Assembly (NCBI GenBank): GCA_037501455.1 | Contig: CM074864.1 | Coordinates: forward strand, 22,066,001-22,130,000 | Length of the DNA stretch: 64,000 nucleotides | Direction: 5' to 3' | DNA from: Lantana camara | Lineage: Eukaryota; Streptophyta; Magnoliopsida; Lamiales; Verbenaceae | In this document: positions 10,689 to 22,786 of the stretch, one piece after another | Numbering within the stretch: the stretch's first letter is position 1 | Layout: the number at the start of each line of letters is the position of its first letter | Position numbers and translations under genes: made by a program | The notes under the pieces: generated by a model | Told to the model about the DNA's origin: nothing | Databases searched by the model: none | What the model saw: only the letters and a program-made list of their open reading frames with translations

Positions 10689-12480
10689 CATGCCTGACAG
10701 AACAAACGTGACTGCATAAAATTATATTTTTAGCCCCATGATCCGACGACTTCTTTGACCCCGAATTGCTGTTATATGTGCTAATATATACTGAAACAAG
10801 ATGTTATCATGCCACATTGCATTTTCCTCGTCATCTCGTTGCATTTTCGCCGTTCGTCGTATTTGGTCCATTTTAGAGTCAAGTCTCACATGTACACGTC
10901 TGTTTTGCACAGACTAGCTTCGTAGGGATGAGGAGCAAGCCCCGTAGGCCGTGCCCTACTTGTCTTTTGTCGGTAAAGGTGAGGTTTAATTGTTAGTTAT
11001 ATAGAACTCGTATATCCCTTATGTGATATTTCGGCCAAAAAGGTATTTATATTTATAATCTTTATAAATCATTGATCATTTCAAGTCGTGTTCAAGCAAG
11101 CAAGCAAGCCATGTATTGTTTCGTGCATGTTTAGGCGAGTAGCATGACCGTTTATGTTTGGGCCCGAGGGTAGTGACTAGAGCTACCGGGAAAGCAAGGG
11201 CTGACGGTTAACTCTGGCGCTATCCTCATCATGTTTGGGGTCACCCCTGAATCCGCTAGGAGGTTAGTGGAGGAAGGAGCTCCGGGCTTAGGGATTCATG
11301 TACCCTCTGCTCAATGAGATTGAATGTTGGTGTGACGCCCCGTATTCTCGAAGGGCGTCCTGATGACATTAACAAGTAAGTCTCTACACTTGTGTGTGTT
11401 TAATTTAAGAGTTCTTGAATTATGTGATTTAATGTAAATTCAATTTAATATGTGTTCATTCGAATTATTCTAAGATTAATTGTCAACTTGATTAATTACA
11501 TGCATATTTAACCCTAACTGTCTAATTTGATTTAATCCAAATTTATTCCATGAAATAATTGTCAAGTTGATTTTAAATCCATAATGGTACTTAACTTGTT
11601 TAATTTCGGTTAACTTGAATTACTTGAGATTAATTGTCAATCATGTGTTTACGAAATGTCGTTAAATTGTATGAAAGGTTTCTAAAATTAAATTGAATTA
11701 AACTCTAATTGGTAAATCTATCTCTTTCATTTTAATTTGTAAAATTAATTCAGAGCTTGAATGTTTATTCGTCACTTTACCAATTTTATTTACGATTATT
11801 TGTACGCACTATTACTTGCTGCGCGATAAGGATACCCGGTTGTATATAGCTTGTGCACAAGACACATTTCTCCCAATCTCTTTTCCCTCTCTCTCTCTCT
11901 CCTCTCCCACTCTCTCTCTCCCGCGGGTACTAGGCGCGGCTTCAGTTACGAGCCCATAACTTGATCGTTTCTCGACGGAATTCAACAAACGAATAGTCCA
12001 TTTCGATTACCTCAGCGAGACCGACGCAAGAGTACCAATTTCACGGCCTAACGATGAACGGTGGTGGAGTTATGGCCGGATTTCAGTAGCAGCCGGCGTT
12101 TCGCGGTGTTTTCCGGCCACTTCCTTGGTACACTCGCCGAAGACCCAGCAAGAGGACTTCCCGGCATAGAGGTTGACGTCGGCAGCACGGCCATCTGAGC
12201 AGAGACGGCGCCGCACGCGCCGCCCAAAGCTCGCGGGGGAGTTACTGTAGCAGCGGTGGCAGAAACTTCGACGGCCAACGGGGGCCTTTTCCGGCCATAT
12301 TTTGGTCTCGGGCTCTTAATGAAAGTTGTTCGGAACGACGAGAACTAGTGGCCTGTGATCAGGCGACTCCAGATTCGGTGGTTTGGCGGCCGATCGCGGC
12401 GGCAAAGTGGCGGTGCAACTGAGGCACTAGCTCCGAGGATTTTTCCGGCGAGCTACCTCAGGGCTTTCGAAGATCTCGTC

Positions 12481-12490
12481 ATGGGTAAGA
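12481..12490 (+). promoter_or_regulatory. Donor-like splice site in solo LTR B
   Basis: ATGG|GTAAGA, with the intron side starting at 12485, is conserved at the matching place in solo LTR C (complement near 45808). It follows a TATA-like box and a UTR-like CT-rich stretch. Confidence 0.45.
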
Positions 12491-14800
12491 CAACGCCTCT
12501 TTCAGATCGCATTTTGGTTCACCAGTTTGGAAGTAATTGGAGTTTGAAGATTTAGGGTTTTCGTGTTCTTAGATTTCAGATCTAGGACAATCGGCTTGGA
12601 ATTTCCAGAAATTGATCGAGGATTCGGAACGGGCACGAAGACTTCATTCAGGACTGATTTTTCAGGATTTTTCCAGCGACCTTCGGCAGCGGTCCGGCCA
12701 AATTCCGGCAGTTACAATGGTGGCGTTCCGGCGGCGTCTGGTCAGAATGTTCGTCTCGTAGTGGTGAGTTCAACGCCACTTTCCGTTCGTTAATTGGACA
12801 CTCGATCTATTTATTACGAATTATTTTACGTAATTGTGATTATTTGAATTAATTGTTTTAAGTGCAAATAAATTGGTTATTGTTGGTTTATTGAATGAGA
12901 TGTATTCTAATCGTATATGAAAACATGTGTCGAATGGATTGCGATATGTATGAATGTTTCGATTTACAATTTGAATGCCGATGTGATGAATTTATACTAT
13001 GTGTTTAGATATGAAGGGGTGTTAGTGTAATATCTAGAAACTAATCTTTTATGTGACTAAATGAACTTGAATGATATTTTAGAAGAACGAAAATGTTGTG
13101 ATTTCTCTATATGAATTTGAGACGTTCTCAATGTTATGTTTATTGTAAATTGTGTTTCAAATATAAATTTAGATACATGAAAGATGCTTGAACAACTTGA
13201 GACTTGATGCATGATAGGAGTTAGAATTGTAATATCTTGATTTACTCTTACTACTCGAAAATGGTATATCATGAATTACGATAAATTGATAATTGTGATG
13301 CTTGTAAGTAATTAATTCCTAGTTGAATAATTGTATAAACACTTTAAATGAACAATTATGCTTAGTAATCAACTAAGGGGATGTATGTGTAATAATTCTA
13401 AACTTTTATAAATGACTTAGGGGATGTAAGTGTAATATTTATGAAACTATGAATGTGACTTGAGCTTGTGTACCAAACATGTTGTGAAGTTGTAAAGTAT
13501 GATCTTAAGTGAATTAAATGCACTCTTTATTTGTATCAAGCATGCCATCTACGTACAACAACTTTGTATGTTTATATGATCAAGTTGCTCTTACTTATGC
13601 ACCTTATAACTCGACATGAACTTGATGCTTAATTCTAATATTATAATTGAACCCTGTGACATTGGATCATTTAATATGCATTTCGTGAATACATTGACTT
13701 CCTAAATTGATCTTGCATCTTTGGATATGGAATTGCATGATGGTTACTTGTAAATATGATCTTGTTGAGCATTGATATGCCTTGATTGACCACGACACCT
13801 TATCCAAGCACAACATGAACACTTTTGCATAACTACGATCATGTTGAGCAACGCCGTGCATCTTGTTTGGTTCATATAGAGTCTAAGTCTGGGCTTCTGT
13901 ATGTCTTGTCACAGAGTTTGGTGGTGCCGGTGGGCCCGAGGTTTAGAGTGTTTGGCCCTTCACACTCTCAGACTCTACTTTCACGAGGTGAGGTTTAGGA
14001 TTTTGTATAGTTATGCGACCTATGGCCTTTATATGCTGATTGCTACCCTTGCATGCGAGTATATCTTATTATAAATTCATACGTGTTGGATATGATATGT
14101 TTATGCCCTTTTGCGTGCGTCCTGTGTGTGTGGGAGCCTTCGTGGCTTACATTCTACGGCGTGGGAATATATAAAAAAAAATAAGTTTTTGAGGCATATG
14201 TAAGCTATTTTGGAAAATTCAGTGGTGTTATGATTCTGTAGCGAGTTAGCCATGTTATATGGTATCTGTTCTGTCCTGTTATATTGTGTATCCGAGGAGC
14301 TACGGGTAATGGGGCCTCCGGGAGGTTAGGACCGTCGGAGTTTCAACCATGTGCGTAGTTTCCATTTGAGATATCATTGCGCGACCTTAGGGTGATGAGG
14401 GAGGCGTGATATCTTGAGCCTTCGGCTAAGGCCGGGGATGACTCTTGTGGGTTCGTTACCCTCTTGAGATCGAGTCTATTTTAGACGGTGTTATTATAGA
14501 TGGTTTTGGGGACTGTACATCCCCTCCATCATTGGTGTAGCGGTTGGATTGATTGTGATTTATATTCTGAGGAGTAAAGGTGGGAGGCTCGTACTCGCCG
14601 AGCAGTTGATTATGTTATGTTATGGAATTATGAATCGGGATAGAGTCTTTCTGGAAAATGGTTTCTAAATTTATATCTATATCTTATTCGGGTTCTTTCA
14701 AAACGTTTTGGTATGTAACACCTATCCCCGGTTCATGAGTCCATCCTTTTTATTCTGTGCTATGCTCCTTATATATATCTATTGTGGGTGTGCGTTAGCC

Positions 14801-14874
14801 CCCCTCACTCAGTCAAGTTGACTGACCCCTCATTTACACTTTTAGTTGCAGGATTGTTGGCGGGTGCTAGGCGG
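14801..14874 (+). promoter_or_regulatory. Branch-point stem-loop and acceptor module, LTR B
   Basis: CTCACTCAGTC pairs with GACTGACC across a short loop. CTGAC at 14822-14826 fits a branch point. A pyrimidine-rich tract and TTGCAG|G (AG at 14850-14851) follow, then GCTAGGCGG. Confidence 0.5.
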
Positions 14875-15310
14875 AAGTGAGTCATTTGAGTTGCACTTCG
14901 TCGGTCTAGTCTTTCTATTTGCATTTGTCTTTTCATACACTTTACTTATGCTTTGTCTTGTAGACTTGAGATTATATTTTACTATTCGGTAGCCCTGCGT
15001 GGCACTCTCATTCGGCCCCTTGTGGCACTTGATGATTATTACTTTATGTTGATATTCGGGACTAGGGATTTATGCTAGTCGAACCCGTCAACTGCTTTGC
15101 ATGTTTTGTTTTAATTGCTTCCGCTATCTATTGTTGTTGGTTTTAATTGCTTCCGCACTCTGAGTTTTGGTCAAGTTAGATCCACCTAGCCTAGTGTGTG
15201 AGTTGGTCTCCCGTTCGCTCTGATTCGGATTCGGGCATGGACTTTCATTTCATGCTCCGGGTCTGGGTCATAGTGCGGGGGATGTGGCATCCTCCGTTTG
15301 GGGTGTTACA

Positions 15311-16176
15311 GTTGGGGCCTTGCAATCCCATCATCAAACCGGAGGAAGAAGGAGACTGGGGACGAGTCCGGCACCACGGATGCGCCTCGGGTTATTGTAT
15401 GATTTCCATTCCATGAACGTGTTATATGATTACACTATCGCACGATTGCACGATAAGTGAATTGCATGATCACCTATTGACTATTAAACAAGCAAGCATG
15501 TTCATGTACATATGGAGTAAGGTTGGAGACCACCCTTATCGCCGGGGCCATGTATTGATTGCATGAAAATGAGCAAGTATTTAATATTGATAGTTGTATT
15601 CTCGGGCGAAGCTACGTTATTATTGAACTTATATATTATCCTTTTTTAATCCTTTACCTGAGAATATAACTTGCATGTTATTGCGGTAATATATACTTAT
15701 GCCCCTCACTCAGTCTTCCATGGACTGACGGCCCACCTTTCAGGTTGTCGCGGTCGTGTGCTAGGCGGGAGTCGGAGTCATGTCTTGTCGTCCAGTTGAG
15801 TCTAGCACTTCATGCACTTTCATGTTATTGATAGTGGTATCTCAGAGTTAGTCTATTATTGTTATTGTTATCATCTGGAGACTTTTATCTGTATAATGTA
15901 TTGGAGATGATAATGTATTGATACATGTTGGTACCTATTAGTATTTATACTTTTGATGTAAATATGGTACCTATAAGTAATGTTGATATTATGCTTCCGC
16001 TTTTAACTTTTATGTCTTGATTTTGTATTGTTTTGGGGTGTAGTCCCGCCTAGCTCGTCTTTTCTTTTATTTGTCACCCGTTCGCTGTAGGTTAGTTCAT
16101 GTACGGATTGTCCATTTCGTATGTGGATCGGCCTATAGTGCGGGGGTGTGGTATCCTTACGTACAGGGGTGCTACA
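15311..16176 (+). mobile_element. Element A 5' LTR, second part
   Basis: It resumes with the duplicated GTTGG and aligns with 21616-22486. It ends GGGGTGCTACA right before the leader and primer site. Confidence 0.88.
15702..15769 (+). promoter_or_regulatory. Branch-point stem-loop and acceptor module, A 5' LTR
   Basis: CTCACTCAGTC...GACTGAC stem-loop, with CTGAC at 15725-15729. CCACCTTTCAG|G follows (AG at 15742-15743), then GCTAGGCGGG. A TATATA stretch lies just upstream. Confidence 0.5.
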
Positions 16177-16183
16177 TCTAAGG

Positions 16184-16195
16184 TGGTATCAGAGC
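16184..16195 (+). other. tRNA-Met primer binding site of element A
   Basis: TGGTATCAGAGC, complementary to the 3' end of initiator tRNA-Met, starts 8 bp after the LTR end. Confidence 0.9.
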
Positions 16196-18650
16196 CCAGT
16201 TGTAAAACCGAGCTTCTAGTGTCGTGTCGTGCCAAGTTTAGGTCGAACGGCATAGGAACTAATTGGTAATTTGAGAGTCTTGCATATTATTTGAATCTAT
16301 TTGAATTCTTTGAATTAATTCGATTACTTGACAACCTATACTTGCGTTGATTTCTGCTATTTATTGTTAATTAATTGATCTTGAATTATTTGAAATCATG
16401 TGCTTAACGTGTTTTACTTTAAACATTGATAAATTACCTGCTGCATTTATATTAAATTTTCATCGTGAGCATTAATTATGTGATCATTATGTGACATGAG
16501 CACGCCTTACGCACATGCATTTATTTCAAAGAAGGTTGTGAGTTACAGGTTGTGGAAATGATATCAAACCACGGCCAATGGCTCGGTAATTTTGGGCTAC
16601 TATAGGATTTGAGAAGGGTGTGTAAGTTGAGGCTAAAATCAGGGCGTGGAAGGAAAGTCAATTAAGTATCCCAGATCGACGTACAAGTTGGGAAGTACAT
16701 TTGGGTTCAAAACAATTGGATTCAAATTTCTAACACGACAGCCAGAAAGATCAAACAATCAGTTATGGAAAAAACCAACATGTTCGGGATTCTACGTTCG
16801 GGTAAGACGAGTTTATTTTCTGATTCAAGATGAATTGTCGTGTTGAGGGAATATATTGAAGGATATGGGGAACGGTAAATTAAAGCACTCAAGAAAGGCA
16901 AAGTACTAATTAGAGAGAGAATACCTAGATTGTCGTTGGAGATTAATTCGAGAGGTTGAGAAAAAAAAAAAAAAAAGAAGAAAATTTCGAAGATGCCTAA
17001 ACCGGGAGTCTAATAATAAGGAAAAGGGATATTCTCAGGAAAGGGCTTTAAAGATTGTTGACTATGATGTGGTCGAATTGGAAGATATGGAGCAACAAGT
17101 CAGAAGCATTCAAATTTCAGAATTACCAACTCGGATCATCAATTCACAGAAAGTGCTACCAAGAAATTTTAGACTAAGGATCAAGCATGGAAAAGTTCGA
17201 AGACAAGTTCATAGAGTTATGATTCAAAGGATGATATCCGGAATAAAAGAATCAATCGTGGGCATTTACATTCCATTCGAAAGCCAGGAAAAGGGAGATT
17301 GGGGTACTAATCATTTAAGATTCAGGTGTGTTGTTAAATTGAGACTTAGTTAATTGGGAAGCAAATTCAAGTAGGAGAAGAAGATCATTTCGATAATTCA
17401 AATCGAGCTAGTAGCTTTGGATGATCTATTCATGAAAGGTAAAGATGCTAGGGACTCTATAATCGGGTGGAATGAGTTTATTTTCCGGATTAAATTTGGA
17501 TGGTCGTGCAAGAGTGCGAATTGGGAGATTTGGAGTAACAAATGAAAACGGAAAAGAATGATGAAGAACAAAGGAAAGGAAATTATAAGCTCAAAAGTAG
17601 GCAAGTAAGAAGATGAGTTTTATAACTAATTTAAATTGTAAAGAGTAGACTTGAAGAATTTCAATCACAGGGGCAACTTGGTGAGTCAGGATAATAACTG
17701 GAGACTTATTGTTCGAGAGGAGTCAGGAATTAATTCCATAAGTGGAACATAAAGTGAATTCAAGAGTCTTGGTTGGGGATCATATAATTACCCAAGTTAA
17801 CGCAAGGAAAATTTTGGGATTAAGGAGGTAAATATAGTAAGAGGCATCAAAGATTAACTTTCATGGAAATAAAGTGAGAGAAGAGATGGAAAATAGTATG
17901 GTTTGGGATTTCAATTAAGAAAGGAATAAAGGAAGCTCAGTACGTCAGTGGATACGAAGTCGAAAGACAATTTGCTAAAGGTTTTATTTAGTGGGGGCAT
18001 TTCAAGATCCAAGTTGAATTGTCGTGTTGTGGGGTAATATTAAAAGATATTCAGCAACAAATGGAAACGATAAAGAAAGGCAACGAATTGCTAGGTAATG
18101 GATGGGTTTCATGTTATTGATCGAGTGCAAACAATGGAAAAAGGGAATTCATTCAATTATTCAAACTCTTAAAGAGTAAACAAGGAAGTTTGGATCAAAG
18201 TGACAACCATGAAGAGGATTCGGGCAACAATCGGGGAGTAACTATTAAAGAGTAAGCTAGATGTTAATTCCGTGAGCATAGAAGACTTCGGGTTTCAGAA
18301 ATCATAATACTGAGCCGTGGGAATGTTAAAGTGGATGTTAGATAAATCTGAAGAATAGAAGACCGGGGGAAAACCAGAAATGATTACCAGCTCAACACTA
18401 GCTTATAATTCAACGAACAAGGAATTACATGTCGAGATAAAATTTTCCATTACTCCGGTGGCAGGTTCAATGCATCCATGAGCACGTGCATCATATGCTA
18501 CTTCAATTTTAAATTTCAAATTTCTTTACATATATGTGATTTCCCCGATTGAGCTTCGTTGTCCCAATGTGCTGAATTATTAGTGCTAAGTGTGTTATGT
18601 GCATTGGCATATTAATTCAACATGCATATATATAGTGTCTTGATTGCAGG
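16196..18650 (+). other. Long non-coding leader of element A
   Basis: About 2.4 kb lies between the primer site and gag and contains no open frame above 100 codons. Much of it (16550-18450) is purine-rich, and there is an A tract at 16960-16976. It ends in TGATTGCAG|G at 18641-18650, a good 3' splice site directly before the gag ATG. Element E has a similarly purine-rich, non-coding internal region. Confidence 0.7.
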
Positions 18651-19439
18651 ATGTCTCAAGGTTACCCTCATCATGAACGAGTGCCTAGGGTTTCCCCACA
18701 TTCACCCCCTCCGGTGCAGCCTCAGGAGTTTTTCGATTCCTTGGTTGGTTTGGTGGATCAGAAGATAAAAGAGTATGTGTCCTCAGCGCCACGAGTTTTA
18801 TCATCACAGCCGGGCCAAATTTCGATAGCATTTAGGGAATTTCTGAACCAACCATCCTCAAGATCCTTAGAAGGAAACAAGGATTCCACCGGGTCACAAC
18901 TCAAGAAAATCAAAAGAGTGTGGGAACTAACTCCAAGTGGCTCCCAAGAAAAGGTGCGAGGCTCCACCTCGTTGGAGGCAAGAAGGTCTAATCCTCAATC
19001 CGGGCAGACCTTAAATTCAAAATCAGGACAAATTCTCAACAAAGGAAAGCGGCCTATCTCTTATCCTACTCCGGCATCTCAAGAAAGATCTCGCAAGAAA
19101 AAGAAACCATCACTTGGATCGAGTTCGGGAGCTTCACGTACCCCAGCTTCAACAATATCTTCCGGGAAACTTCATTGTGATTATTGTGGACGCGATAACC
19201 ACACTTATGATGGTTGTAGAAGACGGTTAGGATTATGCCTCTACTGTGGGAGTGACGAGCATCACATAGACACTTGTTCAAGGCTACGAGGGAAATCTAT
19301 CGGGGGTGGAAGAGTACTTATGCGAGCACGGGAAGGTGTTCATGAGAGGGGACTGCAAAATGTAAATGTGAATCTGGTCCGGGAAGAAGAAGGTACCAAT
19401 TATATGCTTGACACAACCAACGATGAACGGTACACCTAA
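18651..19439 (+). CDS. Shortened gag protein with two zinc knuckles, element A
   Basis: This is an intact 262-residue frame with ATG start and stop codon. Residues 1-90 match the N-terminus of the gag of element G (QEFFDSLVGLVDQKI, AFREFLNQP, VWELTPSGSQEK). The sequence then jumps to the linker and zinc-binding part, so roughly 120 residues of the central capsid-like retrotrans_gag domain are missing. Two CCHC knuckles are intact: C176-C179-H184-C189 and C196-C199-H204-C209. A basic patch (RSRKKKKP, residues 146-153) could bind nucleic acid. No protease motif follows. The protein could still bind RNA and join particles made by a full-length relative, but this is inference. The start fits the acceptor-like TTGCAG|G immediately upstream. 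Confidence 0.8.
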   Translation: MSQGYPHHERVPRVSPHSPPPVQPQEFFDSLVGLVDQKIKEYVSSAPRVLSSQPGQISIAFREFLNQPSSRSLEGNKDSTGSQLKKIKRVWELTPSGSQEKVRGSTSLEARRSNPQSGQTLNSKSGQILNKGKRPISYPTPASQERSRKKKKPSLGSSSGASRTPASTISSGKLHCDYCGRDNHTYDGCRRRLGLCLYCGSDEHHIDTCSRLRGKSIGGGRVLMRAREGVHERGLQNVNVNLVREEEGTNYMLDTTNDERYT

Positions 19440-19647
19440 CCATGCATATTACGTGCATCATGGATCTTATTGCTATTACATTTCATTTGTTGTTCATTGC
19501 AAACTAGTTAGATGTAATTGATAATTGTGTGATTAAAATGGTTTTATTTGCTTATATGATATTTACCCCACTAATGTGGTTCTACTTGGTTATGTGACCT
19601 TTATGACCTTGTGCTTACAATCTGTCTGTAAATTACTTTCATACATG

Positions 19648-19785
19648 CGGGAGACGGGGTTCTCTCCTTCTTCTTGAGAGATGGGGCTCTCTCACCCCTT
19701 GCTGAGAAACGGGTTTTTCTCATTTCTTGAGAGATGGGGCTCTCTCATCCCTTCTTTCATTCTTGGTCAAGAGACGGGGTTCTCT
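19648..19785 (+). repeat. Short tandem hairpin repeats before the polypurine tract of A
   Basis: About five copies of GAGA(C/T)GGGG(T/C)TCTC occur, mostly about 29 bp apart. Each can fold with GAGA/TCTC arms. One copy reads GAGAAACGGGTTTTTCTC, with a different but still paired stem. A homologous array sits at the same place in element E (54172-54400). Confidence 0.7.
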
Positions 19786-19842
19786 TATGGCTTGTGCATG
19801 ATTTCAAAACTTGACAGTGGACCTGGGGACCAGGTCCTTTTA

Positions 19843-19855
19843 ATGGGGGGAGAGT
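19843..19855 (+). other. Polypurine tract of element A
   Basis: AATGGGGGGAGAGT lies immediately before the 3' LTR start and serves as the plus-strand primer in LTR retrotransposons. Confidence 0.8.
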
Positions 19856-20385
19856 TGTCATGCCCCGAATTTCATTAATTACATTCTTATGTTTATTATA
19901 ATTTTATAAATTATATTTTATCAAAATTTCATGAAATTCATATTAAACTTATAATTTATCTCATAATTTGAAAATGTTTATGGCGTGAAATAATTACCGA
20001 ATATGATTTAATTGTCAACTTGCCCAGTATGTTCATTCTTTTAAATTCAAAGGACCAAATTGCATGACTTTTCCCAAGGACTCAATTGATCAATTCCCAA
20101 AGCTTTTCATCCTTAATTGCATGATTTAAACTCTTGAGGGACTAAATTGCAAATTGATCATATCATCAATTTCAAGGATGATGAATCATGGTATAAACAT
20201 TCCATGAGCTTCCTTGATCATTTTTATCCCAAAAATCTATCGGTTGCTTCCTTTCCCCTCACCGAACCATTCCACAAGAAAGAGAGAGGAGATTTTCAAT
20301 CCTTGCATCAAGAATTTCAAGAAATAATTCAAGAGGAATTGAAGCTTCGTCATCATCATCTCTCTTCTCCCTTTCTTTCCATTTC

Positions 20386-20394
20386 AAGGTGGGT
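20386..20394 (+). promoter_or_regulatory. Donor-like splice site in A 3' LTR
   Basis: AAG|GTGGGT with the intron side at 20389; counterpart of the site at 10096. Confidence 0.4.
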
Positions 20395-20751
20395 ATATGC
20401 ATGGTTTGATGATTCTTGTTTAAGTATGGATTAGCTAGGGTTGAGGATTTGTGGGTAAATAGATTATTTGTTGGTTGAAGCATGATTACATGAGTATAAG
20501 ATGATTTATGGCATGAATTCTTGGAAATTGTAGCTTGAGTGATCAAGTCTGAGCATGAACTTGAAATCTTGATTCTTGATGATTTTCCATGATTTATGTG
20601 TTTAAATGGAGTATTATTGCTTATTGAATACGTATACATGCATATTTCCAGAAATTCCTACCTTATATTGATCAAACTTGAGTGGTTGGAAGCTTTGTTG
20701 TTATGCCGTAGCTGCTGCTCTGTTTTTCCTCTGTTCTTGCAGTTGCAGAAC

Positions 20752-20982
20752 TGGGAACGACCGTTCCCAGCCTTAAGGCATTGTGGGAACGGGCGTTCCC
20801 ACCCTTTTAAATAAAATAGGCGGCCGAGACGGGGAACGGCCGTTCCCATTTTGGCCTGCGTGCCGGAAGGGCCGTTCCCAGCCTCAGCGTGTTTTTAAAT
20901 TGGGAAAACATTGGCGCGTTTTGAAGGGCCACGGGAACGGCCCTTCCCATTTTCAAAGGGAAGCCGGAACGGCCGTTCCCGC
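20752..20982 (+). repeat. Six palindromes GGGAACG-NN-CGTTCCC in A 3' LTR
   Basis: Same arrangement and spacing as at 10459-10688, with only minor changes. Confidence 0.85.
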
Positions 20983-22011
20983 ATGCCTGACAGAACAAAT
21001 GTGACTGCATAAAATTACATTTTTAGCCCAATGATCCGACGACTTCTTTGACCCCGAATTGCTGTTATATGTGCTAATATGTACTGAAACAAGATGTTAT
21101 CATGCCACATTGCCTTTTCCTCGTCATCTCGTTGCATTTTCGCCGTTCGTCGTATTTGGTCCATTTTAGAGTCAAGTCTCACATGTACACGTCTGTTTTG
21201 CACAGACCAGCTTCGTAGGGACGAGGAGCAAGCCCCGTAGGCCGTGCCCTACTTGTCTTTTGTCGGTAAAGGTGAGGTTTAATTGTTAGTTATATAGAAC
21301 CCGTATATCCCTTATGTGATATTTCGGCCAAAAAGGTATTTATATTTATAATCTCTATAAATCATTGATCATTTCAAGTCGTGTTCAAGCAAGAAAGCAA
21401 GCCATGTATTGTTTCGTGCATGTTTAGGCGAGTAGCATGACCGTTTACGTTTGGACCCGAGGGTAGTGACTAGAGCCAACCGGGAAAGCAAGGGCTGACG
21501 GGTAACTCTGGCGCTATCCTTATCATGTTTGGGGTCACCCCTGAATCCGCTAGGAGGTTAGTGGAGGAAGGAGCTCCGGGCTTAGGGATTCATGTACCCT
21601 CTGCTCAATGAGATTGGATGTTGGGGCCTTGTAATCCCATCATCAAACCGGAGGAAGAAGGAGACTGGGGACGAGTCCGGCACCACGGATGCGCCTCGGG
21701 TTATTGCATGATTTCCATTCCATGAACGTGTTATATGATTACACTATCGCACGATTGCACGATAAGTGAATTGCATGATCACCTATTGACTATTAAACAA
21801 GCAAGCATGTTCATGTACATATGGAGTAAGGTTGGAGACCGCCCTTACTCGCCGGGGCTATGTATTGATTGCATGAAAATGAGCAAGTATTTAATATTGA
21901 TAGTTGTATTCTCGGGCGAAGCTACGTTATTATTGAACTTATATATTATCCTTTTTTAATCCTTTACCCGATAATATAACTTGCATGTTATTGCGCTAAT
22001 ATATACTTATG

Positions 22012-22079
22012 CCCCTCACTCAGTCTTCCATGGACTGACGCCCGACCTTTCAGGTTGTCGCGGTCGTATGCTAGGCGGG
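22012..22079 (+). promoter_or_regulatory. Branch-point stem-loop and acceptor module, A 3' LTR
   Basis: CTCACTCAGTC...GACTGAC with CTGAC at 22035-22039, CCTTTCAG|G (AG at 22052-22053) and GCTAGGCGGG. Confidence 0.5.
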
Positions 22080-22719
22080 AGTCGGAGTCATGTCTTGTCG
22101 TCCAGTTGAGTCTAGCACTTCATGCACTTTCATGTTATTGATAGTGGTATCTCAGAGTTAGTCTATTATTGTTATTGTTATCATCTGGAGACTTTTATCT
22201 GTATAATGTATTGGAGATGATAATGTATTGATACATGTTGGTACCTATTAGTATTTATACTTTTGATGTAAATATGGTACCTATAAGTAATGTTGATATT
22301 ATGCTTCCGCTTTTAACTTTTATGTCTTGATTTTGTATTGTTTTGGGCTGTAGTCCCGCGTAGCTCGTCTTTTCTTTTATTTGTCACCCGTTCGCTATAG
22401 GTTAGTTCATGTACGGATTGTCCATTTCATATGTGGATCGGCCTATAGTGCGGGGGTGTGGTATCCTTACGTACAGGGGTGCTACAAGCTAGGAGGGACT
22501 AACCCTCAATTAAATACGATCATGCCTAATCAATAAAACGGAAGCATAATATACATTCATGTCTTTAACATCTTTCAAGGTCATTTCCATTATCTTCTTA
22601 TATACAATATCAATATCCAAAGACAAATCATAATATACAAGATCATCAAGAAAACTCATATGCATCAATAATATATATGACATTATGCTAGACTCGAAAT
22701 TAAAGACTTGACTCGATCC

Positions 22720-22786
22720 CGCCTAGCATGCAACCTGCAGACCTGAAAATGTGAGGGTGTCAGTCAACCGAAGACTGAGTGAGGGG
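22720..22786 (-). promoter_or_regulatory. Branch-point stem-loop and acceptor module, LTR H
   Basis: On the minus strand: CTCACTCAGTC...GACTGAC (CTGAC = complement of 22759-22763), ACATTTTCAG|G (AG at 22743-22744), then GCTAGGCGGG. Confidence 0.5.

Larger units (their letters stand above)
9566..11330 (+). mobile_element. Element A 5' LTR, first part
   Basis: It aligns with 19856-21620 with scattered substitutions. It holds a UTR-like segment (9960-10095), a donor-like site, and the palindrome cluster. It is interrupted after GTTGG (11326-11330) by solo LTR B. Confidence 0.9.
11331..15310 (+). mobile_element. Solo LTR B (about 4 kb) inside A's 5' LTR
   Basis: It starts TGTGACGCCCCG and ends GGGGTGTTACA, with a perfect 5-bp duplication GTTGG on both sides (11326-11330, 15311-15315). 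There is no primer site, internal region or coding pol, so it is a solo LTR. It is homologous to the inverted solo LTR C at 43123-46916 (shared stretch around GGGCTCTT, GAAAGTTGTTCG). It has a TATA-like GTATATAGC near 11849, a long CT microsatellite at 11885-11930, a GC-rich stretch to 12480, and a donor-like site at 12485. Short open frames in the GC-rich part are best read as LTR leader. Confidence 0.88.
9566..22486 (+). mobile_element. Element A: non-autonomous gag-only gypsy-type LTR retrotransposon
   Basis: Its LTRs start TGTAACGCCCCG (9566) and TGTCATGCCCCG (19856) and both end GGGGTGCTACA (16176 and 22486). It is flanked by the 5-bp duplication AGCTA (9561-9565, 22487-22491). A tRNA-Met primer site follows the 5' LTR and a polypurine tract precedes the 3' LTR. 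The internal region (3.7 kb) has one open frame, a shortened gag with two zinc knuckles, and no protease, RT or integrase. It therefore looks like the plant TR-GAG type of non-autonomous element, moved by a relative such as G. The 5' LTR is 6.6 kb long only because solo LTR B sits inside it. Confidence 0.9.
19856..22486 (+). mobile_element. Element A 3' LTR
   Basis: It is 2631 bp, TGTCATGCCCCG to GGTGCTACA, and matches the two 5' LTR pieces apart from solo LTR B. It shows the undisturbed layout: UTR-like stretch, donor at 20389, palindromes at 20752-20982, module at 22012-22079 and end module GTGCGGGGGTGTGG. Confidence 0.92.

Noticed and set aside
12048..12793. GC-rich open frames (76, 66 and 76 codons) that could be a host gene
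   Set aside because: They lie inside solo LTR B. The homologous block in solo LTR C has different open frames, and there is no conserved protein; they are chance frames in leader-like sequence.
9566..16176. A single 6.6-kb LTR
   Set aside because: The GTTGG duplication and TG...CA ends show that 4 kb of it is the inserted solo LTR B.
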